From: Fasciola hepatica
Lineage: Eukaryota > Platyhelminthes > Trematoda > Plagiorchiida > Fasciolidae
Length of the DNA: 64,000 nucleotides
NCBI GenBank assembly: GCA_948099385.1
Contig: CANUEZ040000047.1
Coordinates: 28,104,501 to 28,168,500 of the forward strand
Reading direction: 5' to 3'
The translations under genes and the position numbers were made by a program. A model generated the notes under the pieces. The model saw only the letters and a program-made list of their open reading frames with translations. It searched no databases and had not been told where the DNA came from. Of this stretch, positions 47,959 through 61,076 are shown one piece after another. The first letter of the stretch is position 1. Every line of letters begins with the position of its first letter.

Positions 47959-48248
47959 TGTTATAATCCACAAGGCGTGTCTGGATAATAGGTCGTTTAT
48001 TGTTACCAACGTGTTCGGACATTGACAAAACAAATCAAACGTTACAAACATCCTCATTTGCCAAGTGGCTGTCCTGTTCACTTGAAAACAGTCATCATCC
48101 AATGGAGGAGCAGTCGTGTGGTTTGCCTGTTGTTGTTCACCCTCTTGCGTTCGGTCTCCTGGGCATGGCGGCGTTGGTAATCCACGAGTGACGATAGTTC
48201 CGCTTTCAGCCATCAACTACTTAACAAGTAGTATATACACTCACAACA
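47959..48248 (-). repeat. LTR 9 of the array
   Basis: The last LTR in the minus-strand direction. It is followed by only about 220 bp of a ninth internal region before the array is cut. Confidence 0.85.
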
Positions 48249-49582
48249 CTCCTCCCTCCTGACAAAAGAAGAACGATCCAAATCCTGCAGACTGTCTTCA
48301 AGTCTTTCTCTATTCCGAGGTTCATACCTCCAACCCCGGTTCGTGGTGGTGCTGTCATCCGTCCCACAGTTCCTCCGGTGGTATGCTTTTTCCGGTCCGT
48401 GATACACACCGACACCAGCCTTGTTTCTAGATGGCAACAGTGAGGAGTGAATACTGAACACAACACTTGACTTTTATCGCACATCACCACGACATAGTGC
48501 TTGACCACTCCAAAGTTACTGAGCACCATGCTTTGTGGCATTCCACTATCATCCTGGATATGACTTCCAGCAGTCTCCTTCCGGGATGCATAAGGTTGGA
48601 CTTCATCACCCGGCACTTGCTCAGGTGGGGGGTAAACGTCTTCTGTTCCCACTTTTCAAGGCGTCTTAGTTTCACATTGCGCAAGACATGACCCGTCGTC
48701 TCTCGATGCAATGGAGACTAGAGCAAATGATATGTCTTCGTTCCCACCATCATCAGGTTGACTTTCAGAGCAATCCCGGTTACAGTTTTCCACATTTTCA
48801 GAGATATGGTTCAGTTTCCCGACATCTTCCACCTCATCAATAGTGATTGAAGTCTCCGGCAGAAATGTTTCCGGTATACTTCCTTCAATACCCTTCGGGA
48901 TTTCAGGCTGTTCGTATATGATAGATTCCACGTTTCCACAGCAAGAAAACCCGATTTCTTCCAACTGTTCGACTTTCACTGGTTCGTCTTCCAGGTTCGA
49001 AAGGTCCAGTTCATAATTCTCCTCCACAAGTTCACCGTTCTTCCATGAATCTCCGACATGAGCCGTATTGGCCACAGGCACACCAAGCATGGCCATTTCT
49101 CGAGCCAAATCCGCGAGCTGGACCAAATTCAAGGAACGGCCGACACGGACGACGCGTACCATCCTACGCAGGGGCTCCGGCAGACTATCGACAAATCGGT
49201 CTGCCAACAGGTCTGCCCGTGACGCCTCATCCAGCATCGGCAACGCACGTTCCAGGAGTGAGCGGAGCGCGAGGGCGTGCACCAGCGGGTCCGTACCAAC
49301 CCCCAGCCTGGCAGCCTTGAACCGCCGCAAAGCATCTTGACGGTCGGCCGGAGTGTCCAGTCACGCAATCAGGGCGTCCTTTGCGGCGGCCCAATTCAGC
49401 TCCTCCGAACCCCTTCGCACCGCATCCAGCACCACCCGCGGCCTGCCCTTGAGAAGCTCTCGAATGGCCGTCAACTTACCCCGGTCCGACTGGATCCCCG
49501 AGAGCTCCGCCAGATCCTCGAAATCCTCCAGGAAGATCCGTATGTCACCATCCTCAAAGGGCTCCGGCCATGGTAGATCCAT
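48221..49582 (-). pseudogene. Gag-like frame, unit 8
   Basis: Same frame with TGA codons at about 49,361 and 48,656. It combines the CTAGA variant (near 48,428) with the C variant (near 48,699) on the majority polypurine allele, a combination found in no other unit. Confidence 0.76.
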
Positions 49583-49600
49583 CCTGGTCACGGCACAAAA

Positions 49601-49890
49601 TGTTATAATCCACAAGGCGTGTCTGGATAATAGGTCGTTTATTGTTACCAACGTGTTCGGACATTGACAAAACAAATCAAACGTTACAAACATCCTCATT
49701 TGCCAAGTGGCTGTCCTGTTCACTTGAAAACAGTCATCATCCAATGGAGGAGCAGTCGTGTGGTTTGCCTGTTGTTGTTCACCCTCTTGCGTTCGGTCTC
49801 CTGGGCATGGCGGCGTTGGTAATCCACGAGTGACGATAGTTCCGCTTTCAGCCATCAACTACTTAACAAGTAGTATATACACTCACAACA
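49601..49890 (-). repeat. LTR 8 of the array
   Basis: Shared between units 7 and 8; same ends and length as the others. Confidence 0.85.
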
Positions 49891-51224
49891 CTCCTCCCTC
49901 CTGACAAAAGAAGAACGATCCAAATCCTGCAGACTGTCTTCAAGTCTTTCTCTATTCCGAGGTTCATACCTCCAACCCCGGTTCGTGGTGGTGCTGTCAT
50001 CCGTCCCACAGTTCCTCCGGTGGTATGCTTTTTCCGGTCCGTGATACACACCGACACCAGCCTTGTTTCGAGATGGCAACAGTGAGGAGTGAATACTGAA
50101 CACAACACTTGACTTTTATCGCACATCACCACGACATAGTGCTTGACCACTCCAAAGTTACTGAGCACCATGCTTTGTGGCATTCCACTATCATCCTGGA
50201 TATGACTTCCAGCAGTCTCCTTCCGGGATGCATAAGGTTGGACTTCATCACCCGGCACTTGCTCAGGTGGGGGGTAAACGTCTTCTGTTCCCACTTTTCA
50301 AGGCGTCTTAGTTTCACATTGCGCAAGACATGACCCGTTGTCTCTCGATGCAATGGAGACTAGAGCAAATGATATGTCTTCGTTCCCACCATCATCAGGT
50401 TGACTTTCAGAGCAATCCCGGTTACAGTTTTCCACATTTTCAGAGATATGGTTCAGTTTCCCGACATCTTCCACCTCATCAATAGTGATTGAAGTCTCCG
50501 GCAGAAATGTTTCCGGTATACTTCCTTCAATACCCTTCGGGATTTCAGGCTGTTCGTATATGATAGATTCCACGTTTCCACAGCAAGAAAACCCGATTTC
50601 TTCCAACTGTTCGACTTTCACTGGTTCGTCTTCCAGGTTCGAAAGGTCCAGTTCATAATTCTCCTCCACAAGTTCACCGTTCTTCCATGAATCTCCGACA
50701 TGAGCCGTATTGGCCACAGGCACACCAAGCATGGCCATTTCTCGAGCCAAATCCGCGAGCTGGACCAAATTCAAGGAACGGCCGACACGGACGACGCGTA
50801 CCATCCTACGCAGGGGCTCCGGCAGACTATCGACAAATCGGTCTGCCAACAGGTCTGCCCGTGACGCCTCATCCAGCATCGGCAACGCACGTTCCAGGAG
50901 TGAGCGGAGCGCGAGGGCGTGCACCAGCGGGTCCGTACCAACCCCCAGCCTGGCAGCCTTGAACCGCCGCAAAGCATCTTGACGGTCGGCCGGAGTGTCC
51001 AGTCACGCAATCAGGGCGTCCTTTGCGGCGGCCCAATTCAGCTCCTCCGAACCCCTTCGCACCGCATCCAGCACCACCCGCGGCCTGCCCTTGAGAAGCT
51101 CTCGAATGGCCGTCAACTTACCCCGGTCCGACTGGATCCCCGAGAGCTCCGCCAGATCCTCGAAATCCTCCAGGAAGATCCGTATGTCACCATCCTCAAA
51201 GGGCTCCGGCCATGGTAGATCCAT
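49863..51224 (-). pseudogene. Gag-like frame, unit 7
   Basis: Same frame with TGA codons at about 51,003 and 50,298. It appears identical to unit 6 at the variable positions inspected. Confidence 0.76.
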
Positions 51225-51242
51225 CCTGGTCACGGCACAAAA

Positions 51243-51532
51243 TGTTATAATCCACAAGGCGTGTCTGGATAATAGGTCGTTTATTGTTACCAACGTGTTC
51301 GGACATTGACAAAACAAATCAAACGTTACAAACATCCTCATTTGCCAAGTGGCTGTCCTGTTCACTTGAAAACAGTCATCATCCAATGGAGGAGCAGTCG
51401 TGTGGTTTGCCTGTTGTTGTTCACCCTCTTGCGTTCGGTCTCCTGGGCATGGCGGCGTTGGTAATCCACGAGTGACGATAGTTCCGCTTTCAGCCATCAA
51501 CTACTTAACAAGTAGTATATACACTCACAACA
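51243..51532 (-). repeat. LTR 7 of the array
   Basis: Shared between units 6 and 7; same ends and length as the others. Confidence 0.85.
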
Positions 51533-52866
51533 CTCCTCCCTCCTGACAAAAGAAGAACGATCCAAATCCTGCAGACTGTCTTCAAGTCTTTCTCTATTCC
51601 GAGGTTCATACCTCCAACCCCGGTTCGTGGTGGTGCTGTCATCCGTCCCACAGTTCCTCCGGTGGTATGCTTTTTCCGGTCCGTGATACACACCGACACC
51701 AGCCTTGTTTCGAGATGGCAACAGTGAGGAGTGAATACTGAACACAACACTTGACTTTTATCGCACATCACCACGACATAGTGCTTGACCACTCCAAAGT
51801 TACTGAGCACCATGCTTTGTGGCATTCCACTATCATCCTGGATATGACTTCCAGCAGTCTCCTTCCGGGATGCATAAGGTTGGACTTCATCACCCGGCAC
51901 TTGCTCAGGTGGGGGGTAAACGTCTTCTGTTCCCACTTTTCAAGGCGTCTTAGTTTCACATTGCGCAAGACATGACCCGTTGTCTCTCGATGCAATGGAG
52001 ACTAGAGCAAATGATATGTCTTCGTTCCCACCATCATCAGGTTGACTTTCAGAGCAATCCCGGTTACAGTTTTCCACATTTTCAGAGATATGGTTCAGTT
52101 TCCCGACATCTTCCACCTCATCAATAGTGATTGAAGTCTCCGGCAGAAATGTTTCCGGTATACTTCCTTCAATACCCTTCGGGATTTCAGGCTGTTCGTA
52201 TATGATAGATTCCACGTTTCCACAGCAAGAAAACCCGATTTCTTCCAACTGTTCGACTTTCACTGGTTCGTCTTCCAGGTTCGAAAGGTCCAGTTCATAA
52301 TTCTCCTCCACAAGTTCACCGTTCTTCCATGAATCTCCGACATGAGCCGTATTGGCCACAGGCACACCAAGCATGGCCATTTCTCGAGCCAAATCCGCGA
52401 GCTGGACCAAATTCAAGGAACGGCCGACACGGACGACGCGTACCATCCTACGCAGGGGCTCCGGCAGACTATCGACAAATCGGTCTGCCAACAGGTCTGC
52501 CCGTGACGCCTCATCCAGCATCGGCAACGCACGTTCCAGGAGTGAGCGGAGCGCGAGGGCGTGCACCAGCGGGTCCGTACCAACCCCCAGCCTGGCAGCC
52601 TTGAACCGCCGCAAAGCATCTTGACGGTCGGCCGGAGTGTCCAGTCACGCAATCAGGGCGTCCTTTGCGGCGGCCCAATTCAGCTCCTCCGAACCCCTTC
52701 GCACCGCATCCAGCACCACCCGCGGCCTGCCCTTGAGAAGCTCTCGAATGGCCGTCAACTTACCCCGGTCCGACTGGATCCCCGAGAGCTCCGCCAGATC
52801 CTCGAAATCCTCCAGGAAGATCCGTATGTCACCATCCTCAAAGGGCTCCGGCCATGGTAGATCCAT
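51505..52866 (-). pseudogene. Gag-like frame, unit 6
   Basis: Same frame with TGA codons at about 52,645 and 51,940. It matches the majority (consensus) sequence. Confidence 0.76.
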
Positions 52867-52884
52867 CCTGGTCACGGCACAAAA

Positions 52885-53174
52885 TGTTATAATCCACAAG
52901 GCGTGTCTGGATAATAGGTCGTTTATTGTTACCAACGTGTTCGGACATTGACAAAACAAATCAAACGTTACAAACATCCTCATTTGCCAAGTGGCTGTCC
53001 TGTTCACTTGAAAACAGTCATCATCCAATGGAGGAGCAGTCGTGTGGTTTGCCTGTTGTTGTTCACCCTCTTGCGTTCGGTCTCCTGGGCATGGCGGCGT
53101 TGGTAATCCACGAGTGACGATAGTTCCGCTTTCAGCCATCAACTACTTAACAAGTAGTATATACACTCACAACA
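52885..53174 (-). repeat. LTR 6 of the array
   Basis: Shared between units 5 and 6; same ends and length as the others. Confidence 0.85.
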
Positions 53175-54508
53175 CTCCTCCCTCCTGACAAAAGAAGAAC
53201 GATCCAAATCCTGCAGACTGTCTTCAAGTCTTTCTCTATTCCGAGGTTCATACCTCCAACCCCGGTTCGTGGTGGTGCTGTCATCCGTCCCACAGTTCCT
53301 CCGGTGGTATGCTTTTTCCGGTCCGTGATACACACCGACACCAGCCTTGTTTCGAGATGGCAACAGTGAGGAGTGAATACTGAACACAACACTTGACTTT
53401 TATCGCACATCACCACGACATAGTGCTTGACCACTCCAAAGTTACTGAGCACCATGCTTTGTGGCATTCCACTATCATCCTGGATATGACTTCCAGCAGT
53501 CTCCTTCCGGGATGCATAAGGTTGGACTTCATCACCCGGCACTTGCTCAGGTGGGGGGTAAACGTCTTCTGTTCCCACTTTTCAAGGCGTCTTAGTTTCA
53601 CATTGCGCAAGACATGACCCGTTGTCTCTCGATGCAATGGAGACTAGAGCAAATGATATGTCTTCGTTCCCACCATCATCAGGTTGACTTTCAGAGCAAT
53701 CCCGGTTACAGTTTTCCACATTTTCAGAGATATGGTTCAGTTTCCCGACATCTTCCACCTCATCAATAGTGATTGAAGTCTCCGGCAGAAATGTTTCCGG
53801 TATACTTCCTTCAATACCCTTCGGGATTTCAGGCTGTTCGTATATGATAGATTCCACGTTTCCACAGCAAGAAAACCCGATTTCTTCCAACTGTTCGACT
53901 TTCACTGGTTCGTCTTCCAGGTTCGAAAGGTCCAGTTCATAATTCTCCTCCACAAGTTCACCGTTCTTCCATGAATCTCCGACATGAGCCGTATTGGCCA
54001 CAGGCACACCAAGCATGGCCATTTCTCGAGCCAAATCCGCGAGCTGGACCAAATTCAAGGAACGGCCGACACGGACGACGCGTACCATCCTACGCAGGGG
54101 CTCCGACAGACTATCGACAAATCGGTCTGCCAACAGGTCTGCCCGTGACGCCTCATCCAGCATCGGCAACGCACGTTCCAGGAGTGAGCGGAGCGCGAGG
54201 GCGTGCACCAGCGGGTCCGTACCAACCCCCAGCCTGGCAGCCTTGAACCGCCGCAAAGCATCTTGACGGTCGGCCGGAGTGTCCAGTCACGCAATCAGGG
54301 CGTCCTTTGCGGCGGCCCAATTCAGCTCCTCCGAACCCCTTCGCACCGCATCCAGCACCACCCGCGGCCTGCCCTTGAGAAGCTCTCGAATGGCCGTCAA
54401 CTTACCCCGGTCCGACTGGATCCCCGAGAGCTCCGCCAGATCCTCGAAATCCTCCAGGAAGATCCGTATGTCACCATCCTCAAAGGGCTCCGGCCATGGT
54501 AGATCCAT
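53147..54508 (-). pseudogene. Gag-like frame, unit 5
   Basis: Same frame with TGA codons at about 54,287 and 53,582. A private G-to-A at 54,106 (plus strand) changes Pro to Ser in 'VDSLPEPLRR'. Confidence 0.76.
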
Positions 54509-54526
54509 CCTGGTCACGGCACAAAA

Positions 54527-54816
54527 TGTTATAATCCACAAGGCGTGTCTGGATAATAGGTCGTTTATTGTTACCAACGTGTTCGGACATTGACAAAACA
54601 AATCAAACGTTACAAACATCCTCATTTGCCAAGTGGCTGTCCTGTTCACTTGAAAACAGTCATCATCCAATGGAGGAGCAGTCGTGTGGTTTGCCTGTTG
54701 TTGTTCACCCTCTTGCGTTCGGTCTCCTGGGCATGGCGGCGTTGGTAATCCACGAGTGACGATAGTTCCGCTTTCAGCCATCAACTACTTAACAAGTAGT
54801 ATATACACTCACAACA
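54527..54816 (-). repeat. LTR 5 of the array
   Basis: Shared between units 4 and 5; same ends and length as the others. Confidence 0.85.
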
Positions 54817-56150
54817 CTCCTCCCCCCTGACAAAAGAAGAACGATCCAAATCCTGCAGACTGTCTTCAAGTCTTTCTCTATTCCGAGGTTCATACCTCCA
54901 ACCCCGGTTCGTGGTGGTGCTGTCATCCGTCCCACAGTTCCTCCGGTGGTATGCTTTTTCCGGTCCGTGATACACACCGACACCAGCCTTGTTTCTAGAT
55001 GGCAACAGTGAGGAGTGAATACTGAACACAACACTTGACTTTTATCGCACATCACCACGACATAGTGCTTGACCACTCCAAAGTTACTGAGCACCATGCT
55101 TTGTGGCATTCCACTATCATCCTGGATATGACTTCCAGCAGTCTCCTTCCGGGATGCATAAGGTTGGACTTCATCACCCGGCACTTGCTCAGGTGGGGGG
55201 TAAACGTCTTCTGTTCCCACTTTTCAAGGCGTCTTAGTTTCACATTGCGCAAGACATGACCCGTTGTCTCTCGATGCAATGGAGACTAGAGCAAATGATA
55301 TGTCTTCGTTCCCACCATCATCAGGTTGACTTTCAGAGCAATCCCGGTTACAGTTTTCCACATTTTCAGAGATATGGTTCAGTTTCCCGACATCTTCCAC
55401 CTCATCAATAGTGATTGAAGTCTCCGGCAGAAATGTTTCCGGTATACTTCCTTCAATACCCTTCGGGATTTCAGGCTGTTCGTATATGATAGATTCCACG
55501 TTTCCACAGCAAGAAAACCCGATTTCTTCCAACTGTTCGACTTTCACTGGTTCGTCTTCCAGGTTCGAAAGGTCCAGTTCATAATTCTCCTCCACAAGTT
55601 CACCGTTCTTCCATGAATCTCCGACATGAGCCGTATTGGCCACAGGCACACCAAGCATGGCCATTTCTCGAGCCAAATCCGCGAGCTGGACCAAATTCAA
55701 GGAACGGCCGACACGGACGACGCGTACCATCCTACGCAGGGGCTCCGGCAGACTATCGACAAATCGGTCTGCCAACAGGTCTGCCCGTGACGCCTCATCC
55801 AGCATCGGCAACGCACGTTCCAGGAGTGAGCGGAGCGCGAGGGCGTGCACCAGCGGGTCCGTACCAACCCCCAGCCTGGCAGCCTTGAACCGCCGCAAAG
55901 CATCTTGACGGTCGGCCGGAGTGTCCAGTCACGCAATCAGGGCGTCCTTTGCGGCGGCCCAATTCAGCTCCTCCGAACCCCTTCGCACCGCATCCAGCAC
56001 CACCCGCGGCCTGCCCTTGAGAAGCTCTCGAATGGCCGTCAACTTACCCCGGTCCGACTGGATCCCCGAGAGCTCCGCCAGATCCTCGAAATCCTCCAGG
56101 AAGATCCGTATGTCACCATCCTCAAAGGGCTCCGGCCATGGTAGATCCAT
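54789..56150 (-). pseudogene. Gag-like frame, unit 4
   Basis: Same frame with TGA codons at about 55,929 and 55,224. It shares the CCCCC tract and CTAGA variants with unit 1 and has the majority T at 55,265. Confidence 0.76.
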
Positions 56151-56168
56151 CCTGGTCACGGCACAAAA

Positions 56169-56458
56169 TGTTATAATCCACAAGGCGTGTCTGGATAATA
56201 GGTCGTTTATTGTTACCAACGTGTTCGGACATTGACAAAACAAATCAAACGTTACAAACATCCTCATTTGCCAAGTGGCTGTCCTGTTCACTTGAAAACA
56301 GTCATCATCCAATGGAGGAGCAGTCGTGTGGTTTGCCTGTTGTTGTTCACCCTCTTGCGTTCGGTCTCCTGGGCATGGCGGCGTTGGTAATCCACGAGTG
56401 ACGATAGTTCCGCTTTCAGCCATCAACTACTTAACAAGTAGTATATACACTCACAACA
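56169..56458 (-). repeat. LTR 4 of the array
   Basis: Shared between units 3 and 4; same ends and length as the others. Confidence 0.85.
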
Positions 56459-57792
56459 CTCCTCCCTCCTGACAAAAGAAGAACGATCCAAATCCTGCAG
56501 ACTGTCTTCAAGTCTTTCTCTATTCCGAGGTTCATACCTCCAACCCCGGTTCGTGGTGGTGCTGTCATCCGTCCCACAGTTCCTCCGGTGGTATGCTTTT
56601 TCCGGTCCGTGATACACACCGACACCAGCCTTGTTTCGAGATGGCAACAGTGAGGAGTGAATACTGAACACAACACTTGACTTTTATCGCACATCACCAC
56701 GACATAGTGCTTGACCACTCCAAAGTTACTGAGCACCATGCTTTGTGGCATTCCACTATCATCCTGGATATGACTTCCAGCAGTCTCCTTCCGGGATGCA
56801 TAAGGTTGGACTTCATCACCCGGCACTTGCTCAGGTGGGGGGTAAACGTCTTCTGTTCCCACTTTTCAAGGCGTCTTAGTTTCACATTGCGCAAGACATG
56901 ACCCGTTGTCTCTCGATGCAATGGAGACTAGAGCAAATGATATGTCTTCGTTCCCACCATCATCAGGTTGACTTTCAGAGCAATCCCGGTTACAGTTTTC
57001 CACATTTTCAGAGATATGGTTCAGTTTCCCGACATCTTCCACCTCATCAATAGTGATTGAAGTCTCCGGCAGAAATGTTTCCGGTATACTTCCTTCAATA
57101 CCCTTCGGGATTTCAGGCTGTTCGTATATGATAGATTCCACGTTTCCACAGCAAGAAAACCCGATTTCTTCCAACTGTTCGACTTTCACTGGTTCGTCTT
57201 CCAGGTTCGAAAGGTCCAGTTCATAATTCTCCTCCACAAGTTCACCGTTCTTCCATGAATCTCCGACATGAGCCGTATTGGCCACAGGCACACCAAGCAT
57301 GGCCATTTCTCGAGCCAAATCCGCGAGCTGGACCAAATTCAAGGAACGGCCGACACGGACGACGCGTACCATCCTACGCAGGGGCTCCGGCAGACTATCG
57401 ACAAATCGGTCTGCCAACAGGTCTGCCCGTGACGCCTCATCCAGCATCGGCAACGCACGTTCCAGGAGTGAGCGGAGCGCGAGGGCGTGCACCAGCGGGT
57501 CCGTACCAACCCCCAGCCTGGCAGCCTTGAACCGCCGCAAAGCATCTTGACGGTCGGCCGGAGTGTCCAGTCACGCAATCAGGGCGTCCTTTGCGGCGGC
57601 CCAATTCAGCTCCTCCGAACCCCTTCGCACCGCATCCAGCACCACCCGCGGCCTGCCCTTGAGAAGCTCTCGAATGGCCGTCAACTTACCCCGGTCCGAC
57701 TGGATCCCCGAGAGCTCCGCCAGATCCTCGAAATCCTCCAGGAAGATCCGTATGTCACCATCCTCAAAGGGCTCCGGCCATGGTAGATCCAT
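56431..57792 (-). pseudogene. Gag-like frame, unit 3
   Basis: Same frame with TGA codons at about 57,571 and 56,866. It has the majority alleles at all three variable sites. Confidence 0.76.
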
Positions 57793-57810
57793 CCTGGTCA
57801 CGGCACAAAA

Positions 57811-58100
57811 TGTTATAATCCACAAGGCGTGTCTGGATAATAGGTCGTTTATTGTTACCAACGTGTTCGGACATTGACAAAACAAATCAAACGTTACAAA
57901 CATCCTCATTTGCCAAGTGGCTGTCCTGTTCACTTGAAAACAGTCATCATCCAATGGAGGAGCAGTCGTGTGGTTTGCCTGTTGTTGTTCACCCTCTTGC
58001 GTTCGGTCTCCTGGGCATGGCGGCGTTGGTAATCCACGAGTGACGATAGTTCCGCTTTCAGCCATCAACTACTTAACAAGTAGTATATACACTCACAACA
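57811..58100 (-). repeat. LTR 3 of the array
   Basis: Shared between units 2 and 3; same ends and length as the others. Confidence 0.85.
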
Positions 58101-59434
58101 CTCCTCCCCCCTGACAAAAGAAGAACGATCCAAATCCTGCAGACTGTCTTCAAGTCTTTCTCTATTCCGAGGTTCATACCTCCAACCCCGGTTCGTGGTG
58201 GTGCTGTCATCCGTCCCACAGTTCCTCCGGTGGTATGCTTTTTCCGGTCCGTGATACACACCGACACCAGCCTTGTTTCGAGATGGCAACAGTGAGGAGT
58301 GAATACTGAACACAACACTTGACTTTTATCGCACATCACCACGACATAGTGCTTGACCACTCCAAAGTTACTGAGCACCATGCTTTGTGGCATTCCACTA
58401 TCATCCTGGATATGACTTCCAGCAGTCTCCTTCCGGGATGCATAAGGTTGGACTTCATCACCCGGCACTTGCTCAGGTGGGGGGTAAACGTCTTCTGTTC
58501 CCACTTTTCAAGGCGTCTTAGTTTCACATTGCGCAAGACATGACCCGTCGTCTCTCGATGCAATGGAGACTAGAGCAAATGATATGTCTTCGTTCCCACC
58601 ATCATCAGGTTGACTTTCAGAGCAATCCCGGTTACAGTTTTCCACATTTTCAGAGATATGGTTCAGTTTCCCGACATCTTCCACCTCATCAATAGTGATT
58701 GAAGTCTCCGGCAGAAATGTTTCCGGTATACTTCCTTCAATACCCTTCGGGATTTCAGGCTGTTCGTATATGATAGATTCCACGTTTCCACAGCAAGAAA
58801 ACCCGATTTCTTCCAACTGTTCGACTTTCACTGGTTCGTCTTCCAGGTTCGAAAGGTCCAGTTCATAATTCTCCTCCACAAGTTCACCGTTCTTCCATGA
58901 ATCTCCGACATGAGCCGTATTGGCCACAGGCACACCAAGCATGGCCATTTCTCGAGCCAAATCCGCGAGCTGGACCAAATTCAAGGAACGGCCGACACGG
59001 ACGACGCGTACCATCCTACGCAGGGGCTCCGGCAGACTATCGACAAATCGGTCTGCCAACAGGTCTGCCCGTGACGCCTCATCCAGCATCGGCAACGCAC
59101 GTTCCAGGAGTGAGCGGAGCGCGAGGGCGTGCACCAGCGGGTCCGTACCAACCCCCAGCCTGGCAGCCTTGAACCGCCGCAAAGCATCTTGACGGTCGGC
59201 CGGAGTGTCCAGTCACGCAATCAGGGCGTCCTTTGCGGCGGCCCAATTCAGCTCCTCCGAACCCCTTCGCACCGCATCCAGCACCACCCGCGGCCTGCCC
59301 TTGAGAAGCTCTCGAATGGCCGTCAACTTACCCCGGTCCGACTGGATCCCCGAGAGCTCCGCCAGATCCTCGAAATCCTCCAGGAAGATCCGTATGTCAC
59401 CATCCTCAAAGGGCTCCGGCCATGGTAGATCCAT
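58073..59434 (-). pseudogene. Gag-like frame, unit 2
   Basis: Same frame and same two TGA codons as unit 1 (about 59,213 and 58,508). It carries the CCCCC polypurine variant, the CGAGA variant near 58,278 and the C variant near 58,549, which changes Asn to Asp near the end of the second segment. This allele combination is unique in the array. Confidence 0.76.
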
Positions 59435-59452
59435 CCTGGTCACGGCACAAAA

Positions 59453-59742
59453 TGTTATAATCCACAAGGCGTGTCTGGATAATAGGTCGTTTATTGTTAC
59501 CAACGTGTTCGGACATTGACAAAACAAATCAAACGTTACAAACATCCTCATTTGCCAAGTGGCTGTCCTGTTCACTTGAAAACAGTCATCATCCAATGGA
59601 GGAGCAGTCGTGTGGTTTGCCTGTTGTTGTTCACCCTCTTGCGTTCGGTCTCCTGGGCATAGCGGCGTTGGTAATCCACGAGTGACGATAGTTCCGCTTT
59701 CAGCCATCAACTACTTAACAAGTAGTATATACACTCACAACA
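59453..59742 (-). repeat. LTR 2 of the array
   Basis: Shared between units 1 and 2. It carries a private G-to-A change near 59,661, which turns a Pro codon of the overlapping upstream reading frame into Leu. Confidence 0.85.
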
Positions 59743-61076
59743 CTCCTCCCCCCTGACAAAAGAAGAACGATCCAAATCCTGCAGACTGTCTTCAAGTCTT
59801 TCTCTATTCCGAGGTTCATACCTCCAACCCCGGTTCGTGGTGGTGCTGTCATCCGTCCCACAGTTCCTCCGGTGGTATGCTTTTTCCGGTCCGTGATACA
59901 CACCGACACCAGCCTTGTTTCTAGATGGCAACAGTGAGGAGTGAATACTGAACACAACACTTGACTTTTATCGCACATCACCACGACATAGTGCTTGACC
60001 ACTCCAAAGTTACTGAGCACCATGCTTTGTGGCATTCCACTATCATCCTGGATATGACTTCCAGCAGTCTCCTTCCGGGATGCATAAGGTTGGACTTCAT
60101 CACCCGGCACTTGCTCAGGTGGGGGGTAAACGTCTTCTGTTCCCACTTTTCAAGGCGTCTTAGTTCCACATTGCGCAAGACATGACCCGTTGTCTCTCGA
60201 TGCAATGGAGACTAGAGCAAATGATATGTCTTCGTTCCCACCATCATCAGGTTGACTTTCAGAGCAATCCCGGTTACAGTTTTCCACATTTTCAGAGATA
60301 TGGTTCAGTTTCCCGACATCTTCCACCTCATCAATAGTGATTGAAGTCTCCGGCAGAAATGTTTCCGGTATACTTCCTTCAATACCCTTCGGGATTTCAG
60401 GCTGTTCGTATATGATAGATTCCACGTTTCCACAGCAAGAAAACCCGATTTCTTCCAACTGTTCGACTTTCACTGGTTCGTCTTCCAGGTTCGAAAGGTC
60501 CAGTTCATAATTCTCCTCCACAAGTTCACCGTTCTTCCATGAATCTCCGACATGAGCCGTATTGGCCACAGGCACACCAAGCATGGCCATTTCTCGAGCC
60601 AAATCCGCGAGCTGGACCAAATTCAAGGAACGGCCGACACGGACGACGCGTACCATCCTACGCAGGGGCTCCGGCAGACTATCGACAAATCGGTCTGCCA
60701 ACAGGTCTGCCCGTGACGCCTCATCCAGAATCGGCAACGCACGTTCCAGGAGTGAGCGGAGCGCGAGGGCGTGCACCAGCGGGTCCGTACCAACCCCCAG
60801 CCTGGCAGCCTTGAACCGCCGCAAAGCATCTTGACGGTCGGCCGGAGTGTCCAGTCACGCAATCAGGGCGTCCTTTGCGGCGGCCCAATTCAGCTCCTCC
60901 GAACCCCTTCGCACCGCATCCAGCACCACCCGCGGCCTGCCCTTGAGAAGCTCTCGAATGGCCGTCAACTTACCCCGGTCCGACTGGATCCCCGAGAGCT
61001 CCGCCAGATCCTCGAAATCCTCCAGGAAGATCCGTATGTCACCATCCTCAAAGGGCTCCGGCCATGGTAGATCCAT
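59715..61076 (-). pseudogene. Gag-like frame, unit 1
   Basis: From ATG at 61,074-61,076, just after the primer binding site, one frame runs for 454 codons to TAA inside the next LTR. It is interrupted only by TGA at about 60,855-60,857 and TGA at about 60,150-60,152. The first two segments (73 and 234 codons) look like a retroelement capsid: 'PFEDGDIRIFLEDFEDLAEL', then 'LLKGRPRVVLDAV', and after the TGA 'DTPADRQDALRRFKAARLG', 'DPLVHALALRSLLERALPML' and 'ADLLADRFVDSLPEPLRRM', mostly helical and Leu/Arg-rich. The next part is acidic and has no zinc knuckle. The third segment (144 codons) may come from the 3' end of a lost pol. Unit-specific changes: M-to-I near 60,729 and E-to-G near 60,165. 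No protease, RT or integrase residues are present. Confidence 0.78.
59743..59756 (-). other. Polypurine tract (representative copy)
   Basis: Directly before LTR 2 on the minus strand there is an uninterrupted purine run, CAGGGGGGAGGAG, or AGGAGGGAGGAG in other units. This is where plus-strand priming should occur. A T/C variant inside it (plus-strand CCCCC or CCTCC) distinguishes units 1, 2 and 4 from the rest. Confidence 0.75.
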
